From Piper betle (lineage: Eukaryota > Streptophyta > Magnoliopsida > Piperales > Piperaceae): a stretch of 64,000 nucleotides of DNA. The notes beneath the pieces are model-generated. The model was given only the letters and a program-made list of their open reading frames with translations. It ran no database searches and was not told the DNA's origin. Positions within the stretch are counted from its first letter, which is position 1. Every line of letters begins with the position of its first letter. Positions 1 to 11,031 of the stretch are shown here, one piece after another. The stretch is taken from contig JAURVB010001585.1 of NCBI GenBank assembly GCA_033002965.1, positions 1 to 64,000 on the forward strand. The letters are read 5' to 3'. Both the position numbers and the translations under genes were made by a program.

Positions 1-1394
1 CTCACTTCTTTCCAAAACATTGACAAAGAAGAAGGCGGCGGAGAACGACCAAGCCTGGCGGAAAAAGAAGTTAGACAAGGGGCAAGTAAGGTGAAGTACA
101 AACACCTAGGGAGAAGAGACCCCCAAGTTTCTCACTGCGCCAAAGATAATGTGGACATCATCAATTTAATCGTAGCCTGTTAAATTAAATCCTGATTCTG
201 TTCAACTCCCATCACTTCTCGCGCTTCACTTCATTAATTTTTTATTGAAGGGCATAGTTAATCATTATTATGTATTTCTCAAGTGTACGTTAAAAATGTT
301 TAACTTTAATTATAAATATTTTTTGAATCATTTACACCTAATTGTTGATCTTTTTGGTTAGAAATAGATAAAAAGGAAAAAAGGACAAAAAATTTAGTCG
401 CTCTACTCGGATCAAAACTGATTAATCTAAATAAAGTCTTAAACAATCCTAAAGCATAATTCCAATTAACTCTGATCGTCAAGACAAGGACGTCTTGCTT
501 ATTAAGATGGAATTTCGGGTCACGGGGTTAGCCTAGAGAGAAAAGTAAAAGTGGGTGGGTAGTGGCTGCAATAATATTGGGAATTAGTTTGACAAGCCAA
601 TATAAGGAATCCTGTATGAATTTAATTTTAATTATTAATTTTTTTGAATTATTTATTCCTAACTGTTGATCTTATCGGTAAGAAATAGATAAAAAAGGAA
701 AGAAAATGAAAAAACTATTCGTCATAAGCACAAAAAAAGAGCTTTTCTAATATGGGTAATAATAAAGAAATCCGACTCGGTAAGGGTGATAAGAACTTCT
801 TTTGCTTTGGTTTGGTCCAGTGTCCTTTCGGTTGGACATGGGAAAGGGAGTGCGAATAAAAAGACGCGCCATGGAAGCACAAATCTCCATAACAGCAATT
901 ATAAAAACAAGGTCATCCCGACGGCGTTGATGCGAGTAGAACATGTAGAGTAGGAAAGGGGTGGGGACACCTTGACGGGCAGCCGCTTTGTTGGATTCAT
1001 CGCTTTCCATCCCGTGACCGTGACAGAGCCGCCCCCTCTCTAATTTGTCGCCGAACATCACTTCTCTTGCTCACTTGGCTGTGCTTGTGCTTACCCAGCA
1101 AGACGAGCAGCCATTCCCTTCTCTCCTCTCTCACTTCCTGTAATAAGGAAACCACTTTTCACACTTGGTGTTTTGTTAGAGATGGATAATCATGATAGTC
1201 GGTATCAACTTTGTCACCCAATTGATAATATTTGCAAGTCGGAAAAATAAACAACTCTTAGCAACCAGCAACATTGCGTGAGAATCCTTCCCCTTTTCGA
1301 TGTGATTGATACCCATTACTCATTTCTTTCTTTCTTTCAATTGTTCTTCTCGTTCTTCAACTCTCTCTCTCTCTTTTTTCCACTTCTTTCTTTC
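1..1394. other. Upstream intergenic region and probable CORYNE promoter
   Basis: No gene is recognised before the CORYNE-like start at 1395. Open frames here have no family resemblance. An imperfect direct repeat of about 80 bases occurs at 306-388 and 626-706; both copies contain a TTGATCTT core followed by AAATAGATAAAAA. The last 75 bases before the ATG (about 1320-1392) are rich in T and C, as in many plant 5' leaders. I could not fix a TATA box or transcription start. Confidence 0.5.
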
Positions 1395-2858
1395 ATGGAG
1401 TTTGTGAAAGTTGGAAACTTGCGCCATCTTCTCTGTGCTTGCTTATTACTCTTCTCCCTGCTGCTTGAATGCCCTCTAGCTTCCAAACCCTTCACGCCCC
1501 ATTTCGTCGTTCGCGTGCTTGCACCGTCTCCCTCCCCTTCTCCCCCAAGAACTACCAGCGCCGGAGCCCGCCTCCGTCGTGTTTTGCTCGGCGTCCTCTT
1601 CGGTTCCCTCACCGGCATCCTCCTATCTCTATTCACCGTCTTCCTCTTCCGCTTCGTCCTCCACTACCTCAACCGCACCCCAATCCTCAAGGGCCCCGTC
1701 GTCTTCTCCCCCAAAATCTCCCCCAGGACGCTGCGCCAGGCCCTTGCAGACGGCGCCCGGGAGCTGGGTTCCAGCCCCAACGGCAAGTACTACCGCGTCG
1801 TCCTCGACAACGGCCTCGTCGTCGCCGTGAAGCGGCTGGAGCCAATGAACGAGGCGTCGCCGCCGAGCAGGACGTCCGACCGGCGGATGCAGCGGGAGCT
1901 TGAGGTGCTGGCCCAGATTCGGCACCGGCATCTGATGACTCTGAGGGCCTATGTCCAGGAGCCGGACCGCTTCTCCATCGTCTACGACTACGTCGCCAAT
2001 GGCAGCTTGGAGGATGTGATGAACAGGGTGCGTTCCAACCAGTTGCAGCTCAACTGGGAGTCGCGCCATCGGATTGCTGTGGGGATTGTCATGGGTCTTT
2101 GGTACCTTCACTACGGCTGCGGCCGGACCATCCTCCACTACGACCTTAAACCCTCCAATGTGCTGCTTGACGAGGAGTTGGAGCCCAGGTTGGGAGATTG
2201 CGGCCTGTCCAAACTCCTGCCTTGCGCTAGGAGGGATGGTTCGGCTTTTGTCGCCCCGGAGTGCCTTCAGAGTTGCAGGTTAAACATCTCCTCTACTTCT
2301 TTCTGATTAAGCTTCTTAGTTGCAATCCCTTGTAATGATCGTTTACGTACTTATTATAGTTTATAGCTTGCATTGGCTTGTTTATAGCAATGAATTTTGA
2401 GATTAACTTGTTCCAAGTTTGTAGTCTTCCTCAAAGTCATTGATTAGAATAGAGCAGCTGGTTGGAGAGGGAATCTTCTTTTATAAACAAACGCCATGTA
2501 ATTAGTAGCTAGCGAATTGCTTCATGGGTTTCTTTTTGATGATCATCATCAGGTACACTGATAAGAGTGATATATTCAGTTTCGGGATGATCTTGGCCCT
2601 TCTCCTCACAGGAAGGGACCCTCTCGATCCCTTCTTCGGTGAGGTGGATGGGGGAGCTTGGGTTGCTGGCTCAGACATCTGCAACAAGCCGGTGAAGCTC
2701 GCGAAGGTCTGGATAAGGCCATACTGGGCGAAGAAGCGGAGGAAGATGAGATGCTAATGGCAGTGAGGATTGCGGTGGTCTGCCTCTCTGACTTGCCTGC
2801 CGATCGCCCTTCGAGTGATGAGCTTGTTCCCATGCTCGCTCAGCTCCACAGCTTTTGA
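1395..2858 (+). CDS. CRN: CORYNE-like membrane-bound receptor pseudokinase (frame broken once)
   Basis: Known role of the family: CORYNE pairs with CLAVATA2 at the plasma membrane to relay CLE-peptide signals that limit stem-cell number. Exons are 1395-2278 and 2553-2858; the GT-AG intron restores the conserved reading R-Y-T-D-K-S. With one base restored the protein is 396 residues, close to the roughly 400 of Arabidopsis CRN. A signal peptide lies at about 1-29, a very short extracellular part to about 62, a transmembrane helix at 63-88 and a kinase fold from about 100. K146 (VAVK) is kept. The HRD site reads HYD (248-250) and DFG reads DCG (268-270), as expected of a pseudokinase. The frame breaks at a five-G run (2650-2654): six Gs would join VDGG to SLGCWLRHLQQ. 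The upstream in-frame ATG-less extension from 1278 is leader. Identification is firm; whether the break is real is doubtful. Confidence 0.9.
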
Positions 2859-3751
2859 TTTGATTTCAATAGTTTTCAATATAGGATGCTCTTCCATTCT
2901 GTGAATATTTTTTATGGTCTTATTTTGTTTTTTCTCTTGGTACCGGGGATCAAGTCATCAAAGTGATTCGTGATCGCGATCTTCGTCGGCCATTGAAAGC
3001 CTAGTAACTTGTAAAATTGAAGCAAATACTATTTTCATAGAGTGATACCAATAAAGCGACTTAGGCGTAGCCAATGTATCCCGCCCTTTTTCGTTGCCTA
3101 TAGCGCAAACTACTAGCTCGGGACTCAATTCAAATGATGTGTCCCGATCACGTCGTGGTTCAGGAGTCTCTTGTAGAGGTGAGAAAATTTAATAGTGAAC
3201 TTGTGAATCTATAATGAAGCTGTGAGAGAAATTAGGAATTTGGAGTATAAGGACCTGGAAAAGATTCGACGTTATACTGTAAAGTAGTGATGAGCATGAC
3301 TCAAATGTGGCATCAACGGCAAGAAATTTTCCGGCATGCTCTATATTTGATGCCGTATGCACAATTGATGGGAGTCGTAGTGAATAATTCCGCAAGAGTG
3401 CGGAAGAATGTGAATAAAGGAGCTTTATGTACGAGGAAGAAAATGGTTTGGGCCGGCTTTGGTAGACCGAATTGTTGGGTATGGGCATGGCATTTGAGCG
3501 TGGGCTATGTAGTGGGTTTGGTAATACTTAGAGAGATGGTCATTAATCGGGACAGGCCAGTTTAGGATGCAAATACGGGCATCCAGTGGGCCACGATTTT
3601 TAGCTAATTGCGTCGTGCTTACAACCGATAATTAGCTAGGTTTAAGTTATTAATTCAGCTAAAGTATTATATATTAGAGGGTGCATTAGTTTTTTTATCT
3701 TTTTTATTTTGAAACAAAAGGGCGAATTACTCAACTATTTTACAAATGTAT
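2859..3751. other. 3' flank of CORYNE and intergenic DNA
   Basis: An AATAAA at about 3049-3054, some 190 bases after the stop, could serve as a polyadenylation signal. The stretch 3060-3600 is more GC-rich than its surroundings and contains open frames on both strands, but none resembles a known family. It may be an old repeat. Confidence 0.35.
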
Positions 3752-3756
3752 CAATC

Positions 3757-4041
3757 TGTAAACAGTCTTTTTGTATTTTATTATTATTTGTTTTTTCATA
3801 TTTCAAGCAATAATAAATTGAATAAATTGTGTGAAAATTTATAATAATTAATGGGGTGGTTGGTATTATTGTCAATTGATGAAATTAATAGGCTATAAGT
3901 ATATAATGTACTCCTTCGTGGAGAACTAATAAACGAAAAAAATTTCAAAGTATAATTTATAATGAGATTATGAAATCCATTTCTGAGTGAAGAGTCAAAT
4001 AGAAATGTCAATTTGGCAACAAGGGTTTATAAAGACTAGCA
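3757..4041 (+). repeat. Left LTR of the 3.76-9.24 kb gypsy element
   Basis: It begins TGTAAACAGT and ends AGCA. It aligns along its whole length with 8949-9236, sharing blocks such as TCATATTTCAA, GTCAATTTGG and AAGACTA. The preceding five bases, CAATC, match those after the right LTR. Confidence 0.88.
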
Positions 4042-4251
4042 AATTGGTACGAGAGTCTTTCAATCCCCAGGATTGAAGCATTTCCCATTCATCAATCACG
4101 GTTATGTCAGCAATCAACTATTAACTTTGATAAAATTGATGAATTGAGAAGTACTTAATAAGGAGAAGGCACATATTTATGATAGTGACAACGAAGATTA
4201 TGATAAAATCAACGCCCTTGAAAAAAATACAGTTGTAATCACATCGCATAA

Positions 4252-4928
4252 TATAACATCCCAAAAATAGCTCATTCGCAAATCGAACTGGAATGTTACG
4301 AGTCACATGATTAAGTTAGCTAACTCAAACTTAACTCGAATGGATCTTGGATCGGCGTTTTAAGATGGAAGATAATTATCGTTATGTATGCATGGGATGC
4401 AAGAAACCTAACATCATACTAAGTGAATGACATGTCAACAACACACTCAAAACCAATCATTTCAATTACGATATAATCAATAAAATTTTTAAAATAATAC
4501 AAACAAAACTTTCCCTAAATGTACAATAATAAGGGGTCAACCTGCCAAAACAACAATATATAAATATAGATCTAAACATCACACATAACACAAAACATTT
4601 AGTTCAGAATATAACAAAGTCGTATTAATACAATTATAATCATAAACTAGGTCTCGACCCTTTGTACTTTACATATGCCATACTTATCATATTTACAATA
4701 TCATGTTCATAAATTGGATCTTGACCCATCTACGGATTTCATCTGATACACCTATTATATTATTTCAACATTGTTTAGTCATTTCAACATCAAACATTAC
4801 ATCATTAACTAATACATTATAATCAAAATACAAGAATCAAAAAGATCGCGCTAGGTTGATGTGTGTGCACATAGCAATCACTACTTCTCCATCCAGGCTG
4901 GCATAGCAAACTCCTACTCTTACTTCAC

Positions 4929-4976
<48 letters not shown>

Positions 4977-6744
4977 ACGTTAGTAACGAGTATTAATACT
5001 CTAAAAATAGCTATAATAAATTGACAAATAAGAGTTGACTCTCATTTTGAAGGAAACCATATATATCTTTTTGTGAATTCTTATAAGGGCATCTATTGGG
5101 AAGCCATTGGGCCGTAGACCTAATAGCATCTTGAATTGACTGGTTTGCTAATGTCTCTTTTGACATTTTCTCATATTTATTTTCTATCCCTTGTAACTAC
5201 TGGTATATCCTAATCTTTCTTTTTCCTTGCATACATCTCCTCGACTTAAGTACGAAGGTCTAGTACTCTCATACAGTCGCTCTTAGAATCCTTTAAACCA
5301 CATGTCTAAACGTGTGTTGTAACCTCTATCTTTTTCTAGGTGTGAGGAAACTTAAAACGTAGAGTTGTAAGGATCCTTCGTGAATAGAATACCCCTCTTA
5401 CTAATCCAAAGTCCACTATGAATGACATGTGCACCCACTCATAATACATGCGAATCGGTTTTACCTCTCTCGTCTCACTAAAAACTCGATAAAAGTATAT
5501 GTAGCTCTAAGAAAGGATTTATGTAATAGACCCAAAGATAACTTACCGATAGATCTTGTTTTCGAAATCAAACACGAGGGATCTCATCCTCGATAGTTAT
5601 TAATCCAAAAAATAATCATTTAAATGACTCATGTTAAGTGAGTTCAAATAAAATATCACTTAACACGTTATGCAACAATAAAGCAAACGCACAATAGAGT
5701 AAAACGAAAAAAAACACTGAACGAGTCTTAAACAAACCTAGTAAAAGCTTTAAGCAAAGTCATACACCTGAACGATGAGCTCCTACTCTATACCTACATG
5801 TCGCAATTAAATTCGAAGGCTTAATTCTAACTATATGATGCATAAATGCAATGAATGCATAAATGCATGTAAAATCATTACAAAATTTATGAATAATATA
5901 ATTACTAACATCACTATCGGACTATCAACAAATGAATTAATTTAACTACTGTATCATTACTTTTAATTAGTTGATTACGCCATAATTTCTAAATTTATCT
6001 TCATTTCGAATCAACTCTCATTCTAAATTAACTTTCTAATCAAATAATTAATTAACTTATATAATTACAACCCTATTACCTAACTTCACAATTTTTAACA
6101 TCATCAATATCATATTAATTTTCGTAATTAAATAATTCAAATTATAATTAATCGTTATCAATTCCTAATTATATACAAAAAATTTTAATCCACAAATAAT
6201 TATCACAAAAATTTAAAATTAACCCATTACTAAAAATATTAATAATTCTTAAAATTATGTATAATACGATTAATGATCAAAATGACTCAAAAATCAAAAA
6301 TTAGTGAGCCTTGTGATTTAGCGTGAGCACCCCGGCCGGGGTGACTGCAAATTGGCCAGCAAGGGAAGGGCTAGGGGTGACTACAAATATAAAAATATCA
6401 TAAAATATAATAATTGAGTCTTAACTGTAATAACATACTTTAACCCTACTAAATCATCCAAAATTAATAAATAACGCGTCTTAATGTGATAAACAACCTA
6501 AATCTATTTTTACGGTCCATTAAAAATTAAAAAATTAGGTGTACTTTCATATACTCTGATAACTCATTCTAGTGTTGCTTTACTGATGTTATATATAATA
6601 TACTTGAGTGTACATGACCTCATAGCTGATAATACACGACCAGGCATGGCTCAACACGCGTGTTTTAAAACTGATTCTACTAAAAGTAATGGTTGAACCT
6701 ATGGTTCCGACTATAAAATCCTTATTCGAGTCGCAGGTTTTACA
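4252..6744 (-). mobile_element. Solo LTR of a long-LTR gypsy (Tekay/Del-like) family
   Basis: Flanked by CATAA at 4247-4251 and 6745-6749, a perfect 5-bp target duplication, with no internal element sequence, so it is a solo LTR of about 2.49 kb. Read on the minus strand it starts TGTAAAACCTGCGACTCG and ends GGGATGTTATA; a final TA instead of CA is one transition from the usual terminus. It aligns for about 2 kb with the plus-strand LTR at 61833-64000. A (TA)n run lies at about 4929-4972. Assignment to Tekay/Del rests on LTR length and the TGTAA...TTACA type ends, so it is tentative. It is nested in the leader of the 3757-9236 element. Confidence 0.82.
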
Positions 6745-7189
6745 CATAAGATAATGGCTTTGACACGCTAGTGGCAACAAGAACATGAAAGTGACCCCCA
6801 TTTTGTTGCAACCAACCTCACCACCCAACCCCTTCTAGTGTCCACCGTTCCAATCAAGGGGAGAGGGTTGCGTCAACCAACCATTTTGGAGAGGGCCGGT
6901 GCCATAGCTCTCAACACAGCTGTCGGTCTGCTGCCAATCTAGGTGACTACCCCTGACATTTTGTTGGTTGGACAATGAGCTGTCACCCCATCCGTTGGCC
7001 TTAGTACTACCGCTCGTATAGGGATCACGCTCATCCTAGATAGGCATCCCTGGGCTTCTTTCTATAGTGGTCCACCCACGCGGCCCGGGATGGAGAGGGT
7101 TGGGCCAGGTTTGACCACCCCACCACGACAACTTTGTCGATGGTCATTCACTGCCTCTGCAACCACTTTTCACTGACCGGGGATTGTTA

Positions 7190-7900
7190 CCAACAGTGAA
7201 GTACTGGGACTGCCAGCCAACCAGGCTCCCAAGTATGATGATGGGATCGAGGAAGAAATGGTCAACCCATGGGCCGATTATTTGGAAGCGAGGGAGGCTC
7301 GCTTTGACCTATAGTGATGAGTCATCTACTTGTGCCCTATGGAGGATGTGATTTACCCGAGGACAGGTTTAGGGCTCCTTTCGCTCACCATATAATAGTA
7401 AACTATGTTAACCACAATAGGGAAGCCATGGACATCAACCACATTATAGTCCGACTAATTATGAGGACTTCTACAAGGCCAAGAGGGACAGTATAACCCC
7501 ATCTCATGCAGTTCAATATCATATTAAGAGGATTGACTTTTCAATTTATAACGGATCAGGTGACCCAATTCAGTGGGTCTATTATACTGAACACTTCTTC
7601 CGCTACTAGAAGACTAGAGAAGATTAGAAGGTAGAGTTGGCCGCTATCTACCTCAAGCAAGAAGCCTTCCAATGGTTTCAATGGTGGGAACTGCTGACGT
7701 TGAGTAGGGCGGTGGAACTAGCTAAGATGTAGGATGATCGGCTGGCTCGGCAAGATGATGTGCACATTGCAGCTTTGGTCAACCAGTTGACTACAACTGG
7801 CCCCAACACAATGACACTTGCCAGAGTGGGTGGCAGCATTGGAGCCACTCCATCTACTTTTGTCATTATCAGGAGGCTTAATGGCTATTAGACAAGAGAA
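7190..7900 (+). pseudogene. Gag remnant of the gypsy element
   Basis: Broken frames at about 7525-7680 read RIDFSIYNGSGDPIQWVYY followed by TEHFF, the capsid pattern of plant chromovirus Gag (target DFPRFNG-DP-W). The segment at about 7705-7900 reads like the later Gag linker that normally precedes the zinc knuckle. The knuckle and everything up to integrase are missing. Stops occur throughout. Confidence 0.7.
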
Positions 7901-8029
7901 GAGGAGACCCTACTCTGGTAATTACTCCTCTATTTTGGTGATGGTAGGTCATTTGACCTAATTTGACTATTTTATTTTCCTTACTCACCTCTTTAAGACT
8001 AAGCAAGTGACTGAATGGTTTGTAGAGTG

Positions 8030-8905
8030 CATAGCAACAATCCATAGTATGCCAAAGTCCATTATCACTGATCATGGCTAAGTTTTTCTCAGTGGCTTTT
8101 GAAGAAATTTTTAAGTTACAGGGGGCAACTTTTAATATGAATACGGCAGATCACCCACTGACAGATGGACAAACAGAAGTGTCGAACCATTACTTAGAGA
8201 CATATTTATGATGTTATCTCAGTGACCACCCTAAATAGTGGTTTTGCTTCTTGCCTTGGGCACAATTGTGATATAATACCACCTTTCATTTGGCTACCCG
8301 AATCACTCCCTATGAGGCTGTTTTTGGACGTCCCCTCCCTCTCTAACTAGATGTGCCTTAGGGAATTTCCTTGTTGAAGAGGTAGATCATCACTTGAGGG
8401 ATCGTGATGAGGCCTTAGCACTCTTGAAGGCTTATTTGGCTGACACTCAAAGTAGAATAAAAGATCAATATGATTTCAATCGGCGTGACATAATTTTTTC
8501 AATTGGTGATATGATCTACTTAAGGTCCAACTCTATTGGCGGTCTTCACTTCATCGACCAACTAATTAGAAACTTGCTACCCGATTTTATGGCCCTTATA
8601 AAGTTTTAGTATGTATTAGAGAGGTGGCTTACCGCCTAGCACTGTCTAATGGAGCAACTATTCACCTAGTCTTTCATGTGTCCAAGTTTCAGGGTCAGAT
8701 CAATACTCCTTCTATGACTTTGCTAGACCTTCCTCATTTTGTTACTACGGGTGAGTTGGAGTTGGACCCACTTTTGAGAACTATTATCGATCACCATCAT
8801 GCATGTTACAATTGTCGGCTGGTTAAAGAGCACTTTGTTTGGTAGCATGGACTTCCCTTGGATGATGCTATACGTGAGGACGTTTTCAAATTCCACCATC
8901 GCTTT
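8030..8905 (+). pseudogene. Integrase and chromodomain-like tail remnant of the gypsy element
   Basis: Across several frames, 8055-8345 encodes typical integrase landmarks: ITDHG, the TDGQTE box, LPWAQL-YNTTFHLATRI and YEAVFGRPLPL. From about 8620 a frame reads YRLALSNGATIHLVFHVSKF, the C-terminal pattern of chromoviral integrases, then LEPDP-like and W-GLP-DDA-E blocks to about 8905 that match the chromodomain region (about 8750-8905). In-frame stops interrupt it. Confidence 0.75.
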
Positions 8906-8948
8906 TGAGACTTTTGAACTTTGAAAAGAAGGTTCTTAAGGGAGGCAT

Positions 8949-9236
8949 TGTTAATTGTATTTTCATATTTTGTTATTTGTTGTCTTTTCATATTTCAAAC
9001 ATGGATAAATTAAATTAATTGTGTGTGAAATTTTAATAATCAATGGGGAAGTTAGGTGTTATAGGTAAGTCGGTGAAATTAGGAAGCTATAAATATGTAA
9101 CGAATTTCTTATGAAGAATCAATCAATAAAAAATATTTTCAAGTAAAATTTAAAATTAGATTATAATGTCATTTTTCGGAGTGGAGAACCGAATAATGAT
9201 GTCAATTTGGTAAAAGGGTTTACAAAGACTATATCA
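8949..9236 (+). repeat. Right LTR of the 3.76-9.24 kb gypsy element
   Basis: It starts TGTTAATTG directly after a purine-rich tract and ends ATATCA, followed by the target duplication CAATC (9237-9241). It is colinear with 3757-4041. Confidence 0.88.
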
Positions 9237-9241
9237 CAATC

Positions 9242-9985
9242 TCTCTTGCAAGAAAATATATTAAATATCACGAAAAATATAAAATTGAATCATTTTAAAG
9301 GCTTCATGATCATTTTCATTAATAATCGTATTGTGTGATATCTAAAAAGTTTCGTTTTAAATTTAACACATTATGTAAGTCGGAATTCTAAACCACAATG
9401 TACCAATGCTTTATTAGGATTCTTATTTGAGTAGAATTGTAGATAATTTGAATTGTCAATTTTTAATTAAGTGATAAATAAACCGTAAAAAGTAAAATCT
9501 ATACATGTAATACAAATCTTGAAAAGGATAGTTAAAAAAATCAAAATTGGCTTTGTGGAAAAGAAATTTTGTCTACACCAATATATGACTGAAATATTTT
9601 GCTAATTTGTGTATTTTTTTCAAAAATGGAAAACCCTTTAAATTATATTGATTTTTAAAAAGCATATAATGTTGGCACACGTTACGAAATTCCGTGGGAT
9701 CGTTTTAAGCGATTGTTAAATTATCGATTACCTAATGTATATAAATGTTCTACAGAAATTAGTATTCACTTCAAAAGAGTTACTCAAAGGAAAGAAAAAA
9801 GAAAGAAAGAAGAGAATAATGGAAACAAATCAGCGACACATAAATTAATATTTACTTCGATAAACTAATACCGAAAAAACAGGAACAAAATAAATCAAGG
9901 GAGAAACAGTAAGTAAGAGTAGCAGAGGCATATGATGATCGATGATATTTAGGAGGGGCGGGTGCTGGGTAAATGAAATAAATAA
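9242..9985. other. AT-rich intergenic DNA downstream of the dehydrogenase gene
   Basis: No open frame, RNA gene or clear repeat is seen. It would hold the 3' end of the minus-strand dehydrogenase transcript. Confidence 0.4.
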
Positions 9986-11031
9986 TCAAGGAATGGGACC
10001 GGTGGGTGGGGGCAAAGCAAGACGCTTGGCAGTGGTGAACCCTCCGTCCACAACCAAATTATGACCGGTCACGTACTTGGCCTCGTCGGATGCCAAATAC
10101 ACGGCAGCCCAGGCGACGTCGGACACCTCGCAGGTGGCGCCCATGAGCTCCCCAACCCCCTCACCATCTCCTCCACGCCCTCCCTCCCTGTGCCCGGGTA
10201 GAACCCCACCAACTGGTCCACCACAAATTTGGTCGGCACCGCGAATGGCGATATGCAGTTCACCCGGACGCCGTGCTGCCCCAGCTCTCCGGCCGCCGAC
10301 TTCACCAGCCCCGGTATCGCGAATTTCGAGACGGTGTATGGGTGCGGCCCCAGCCCGGCCATCAGCCCACTCACCGACGCGGTGCACAGTATGCTGCCGG
10401 AGCCGGCGGGAACCATGACGCGCGCGGAATGCTTGATCCCTGCCACGGCACCCCGCAGGTTTACGCCCAGCACGCGGTCGAACTCGCGCAGGTCCAGGTC
10501 GGCTATGCTGGGCGGCACCATCGGCCCCGGCGTGCCAGCGTGGTTGTACATGACGTCCAGCTTGCCGTGCTCGGCGACGGCGAAGTCGACCGCTCCCGCC
10601 ACCTGCCTCTCCACGCTCACGTCGCATGCTATAAACGTGGCTCGGGGGCCGAGCTCCTCCGCCGTTTTATGACCGGCTTCCGCATCGATGTCGGCGATGA
10701 CCACCGCGGCAGCACCCTGGTTGATGAACTCCAGGGCTGTTGCCTTCCCTATCCCACTGGCTCCCCCGGTGATGATAGCCACCTTGCCTTGAAGCCTTCA
10801 CCGGAATTGGCAAATGATCATCAGAAAAAGCCAGAAATGTAGATCTAACATAAACGAAATGAGCGTGATTATGTTTGACAGAAGAGGTGCATGCGACACC
10901 AACCTGCCACCATGATGTCCCCCTGCATTAGACGACGTTGCAAATCCTGGTCGACCGATGTGGAAGGAGCTGCAGGTTGCGACTCCGCCACCCCAAGCGC
11001 TCAGCAGATGCAGTTTTCTGATCATTCTCAT
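9986..11031 (-). CDS. Short-chain dehydrogenase/reductase, SDR110C-like (frame broken once)
   Basis: An NAD(P)-dependent oxidoreductase of the plant group holding xanthoxin dehydrogenase (ABA2), momilactone A synthase and zerumbone synthase; the substrate cannot be told. Exon 1 is 11031-10904 and exon 2 is 10795-9986, joined across a 108-base GT-AG intron as GGR-LQGKV. With one base restored the protein is 312 residues. TGGASGIG (52-59) is the cofactor loop, followed by an ADID strand end favouring NAD(H), a YNHAG variant of the NNAG motif, and the catalytic Ser and Y196-x3-K200 (YTVSK). The plant-typical ISPFAVPT follows. The first 43 residues are rich in R, S, G and H with no acids, suggesting an organelle presequence. 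The frame breaks near 10150-10160, between runs of four and five Cs on +; one extra base gives GELMGATCE and the usual C-terminus to DGGFTTAKR. Confidence 0.85.

Larger units (their letters stand above)
3757..9236 (+). mobile_element. Decayed Ty3/gypsy chromovirus, internally deleted, with 5-bp TSD
   Basis: Two diverged LTRs of about 285 bases (3757-4041 and 8949-9236) enclose gag, integrase and chromodomain-like remnants on +. The element is flanked by the same five bases, CAATC, at 3752-3756 and 9237-9241, which fixes its ends. A primer-binding-site-like sequence follows the left LTR at about 4045-4058, and a purine run (AAGGGAGGCA, about 8938-8947) precedes the right LTR. Gag joins integrase with no protease, reverse transcriptase or RNase H between, so the copy lost roughly the middle of pol. 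Many stops and shifts show it is inactive. A solo LTR of another family (4252-6744) sits in its leader region. Confidence 0.88.

Noticed and set aside
1469..2283. Overlapping open frames on both strands in CORYNE exon 1
   Set aside because: They are shadows of a GC-rich exon in other frames, with Pro/Arg/Ser-biased translations and no family match.
3287..3565. Open frame at 3287-3565
   Set aside because: No homology recognised, and an overlapping frame on the other strand is equally long.
4929..4972. (TA)n and other short regular repeats as a CRISPR-like array
   Set aside because: They are simple microsatellites with no spacers, in a plant nuclear genome.
10077..10842. Long plus-strand frames opposite the dehydrogenase gene
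   Set aside because: They are antisense shadows of GC-rich coding sequence; the minus-strand frame carries all SDR motifs.
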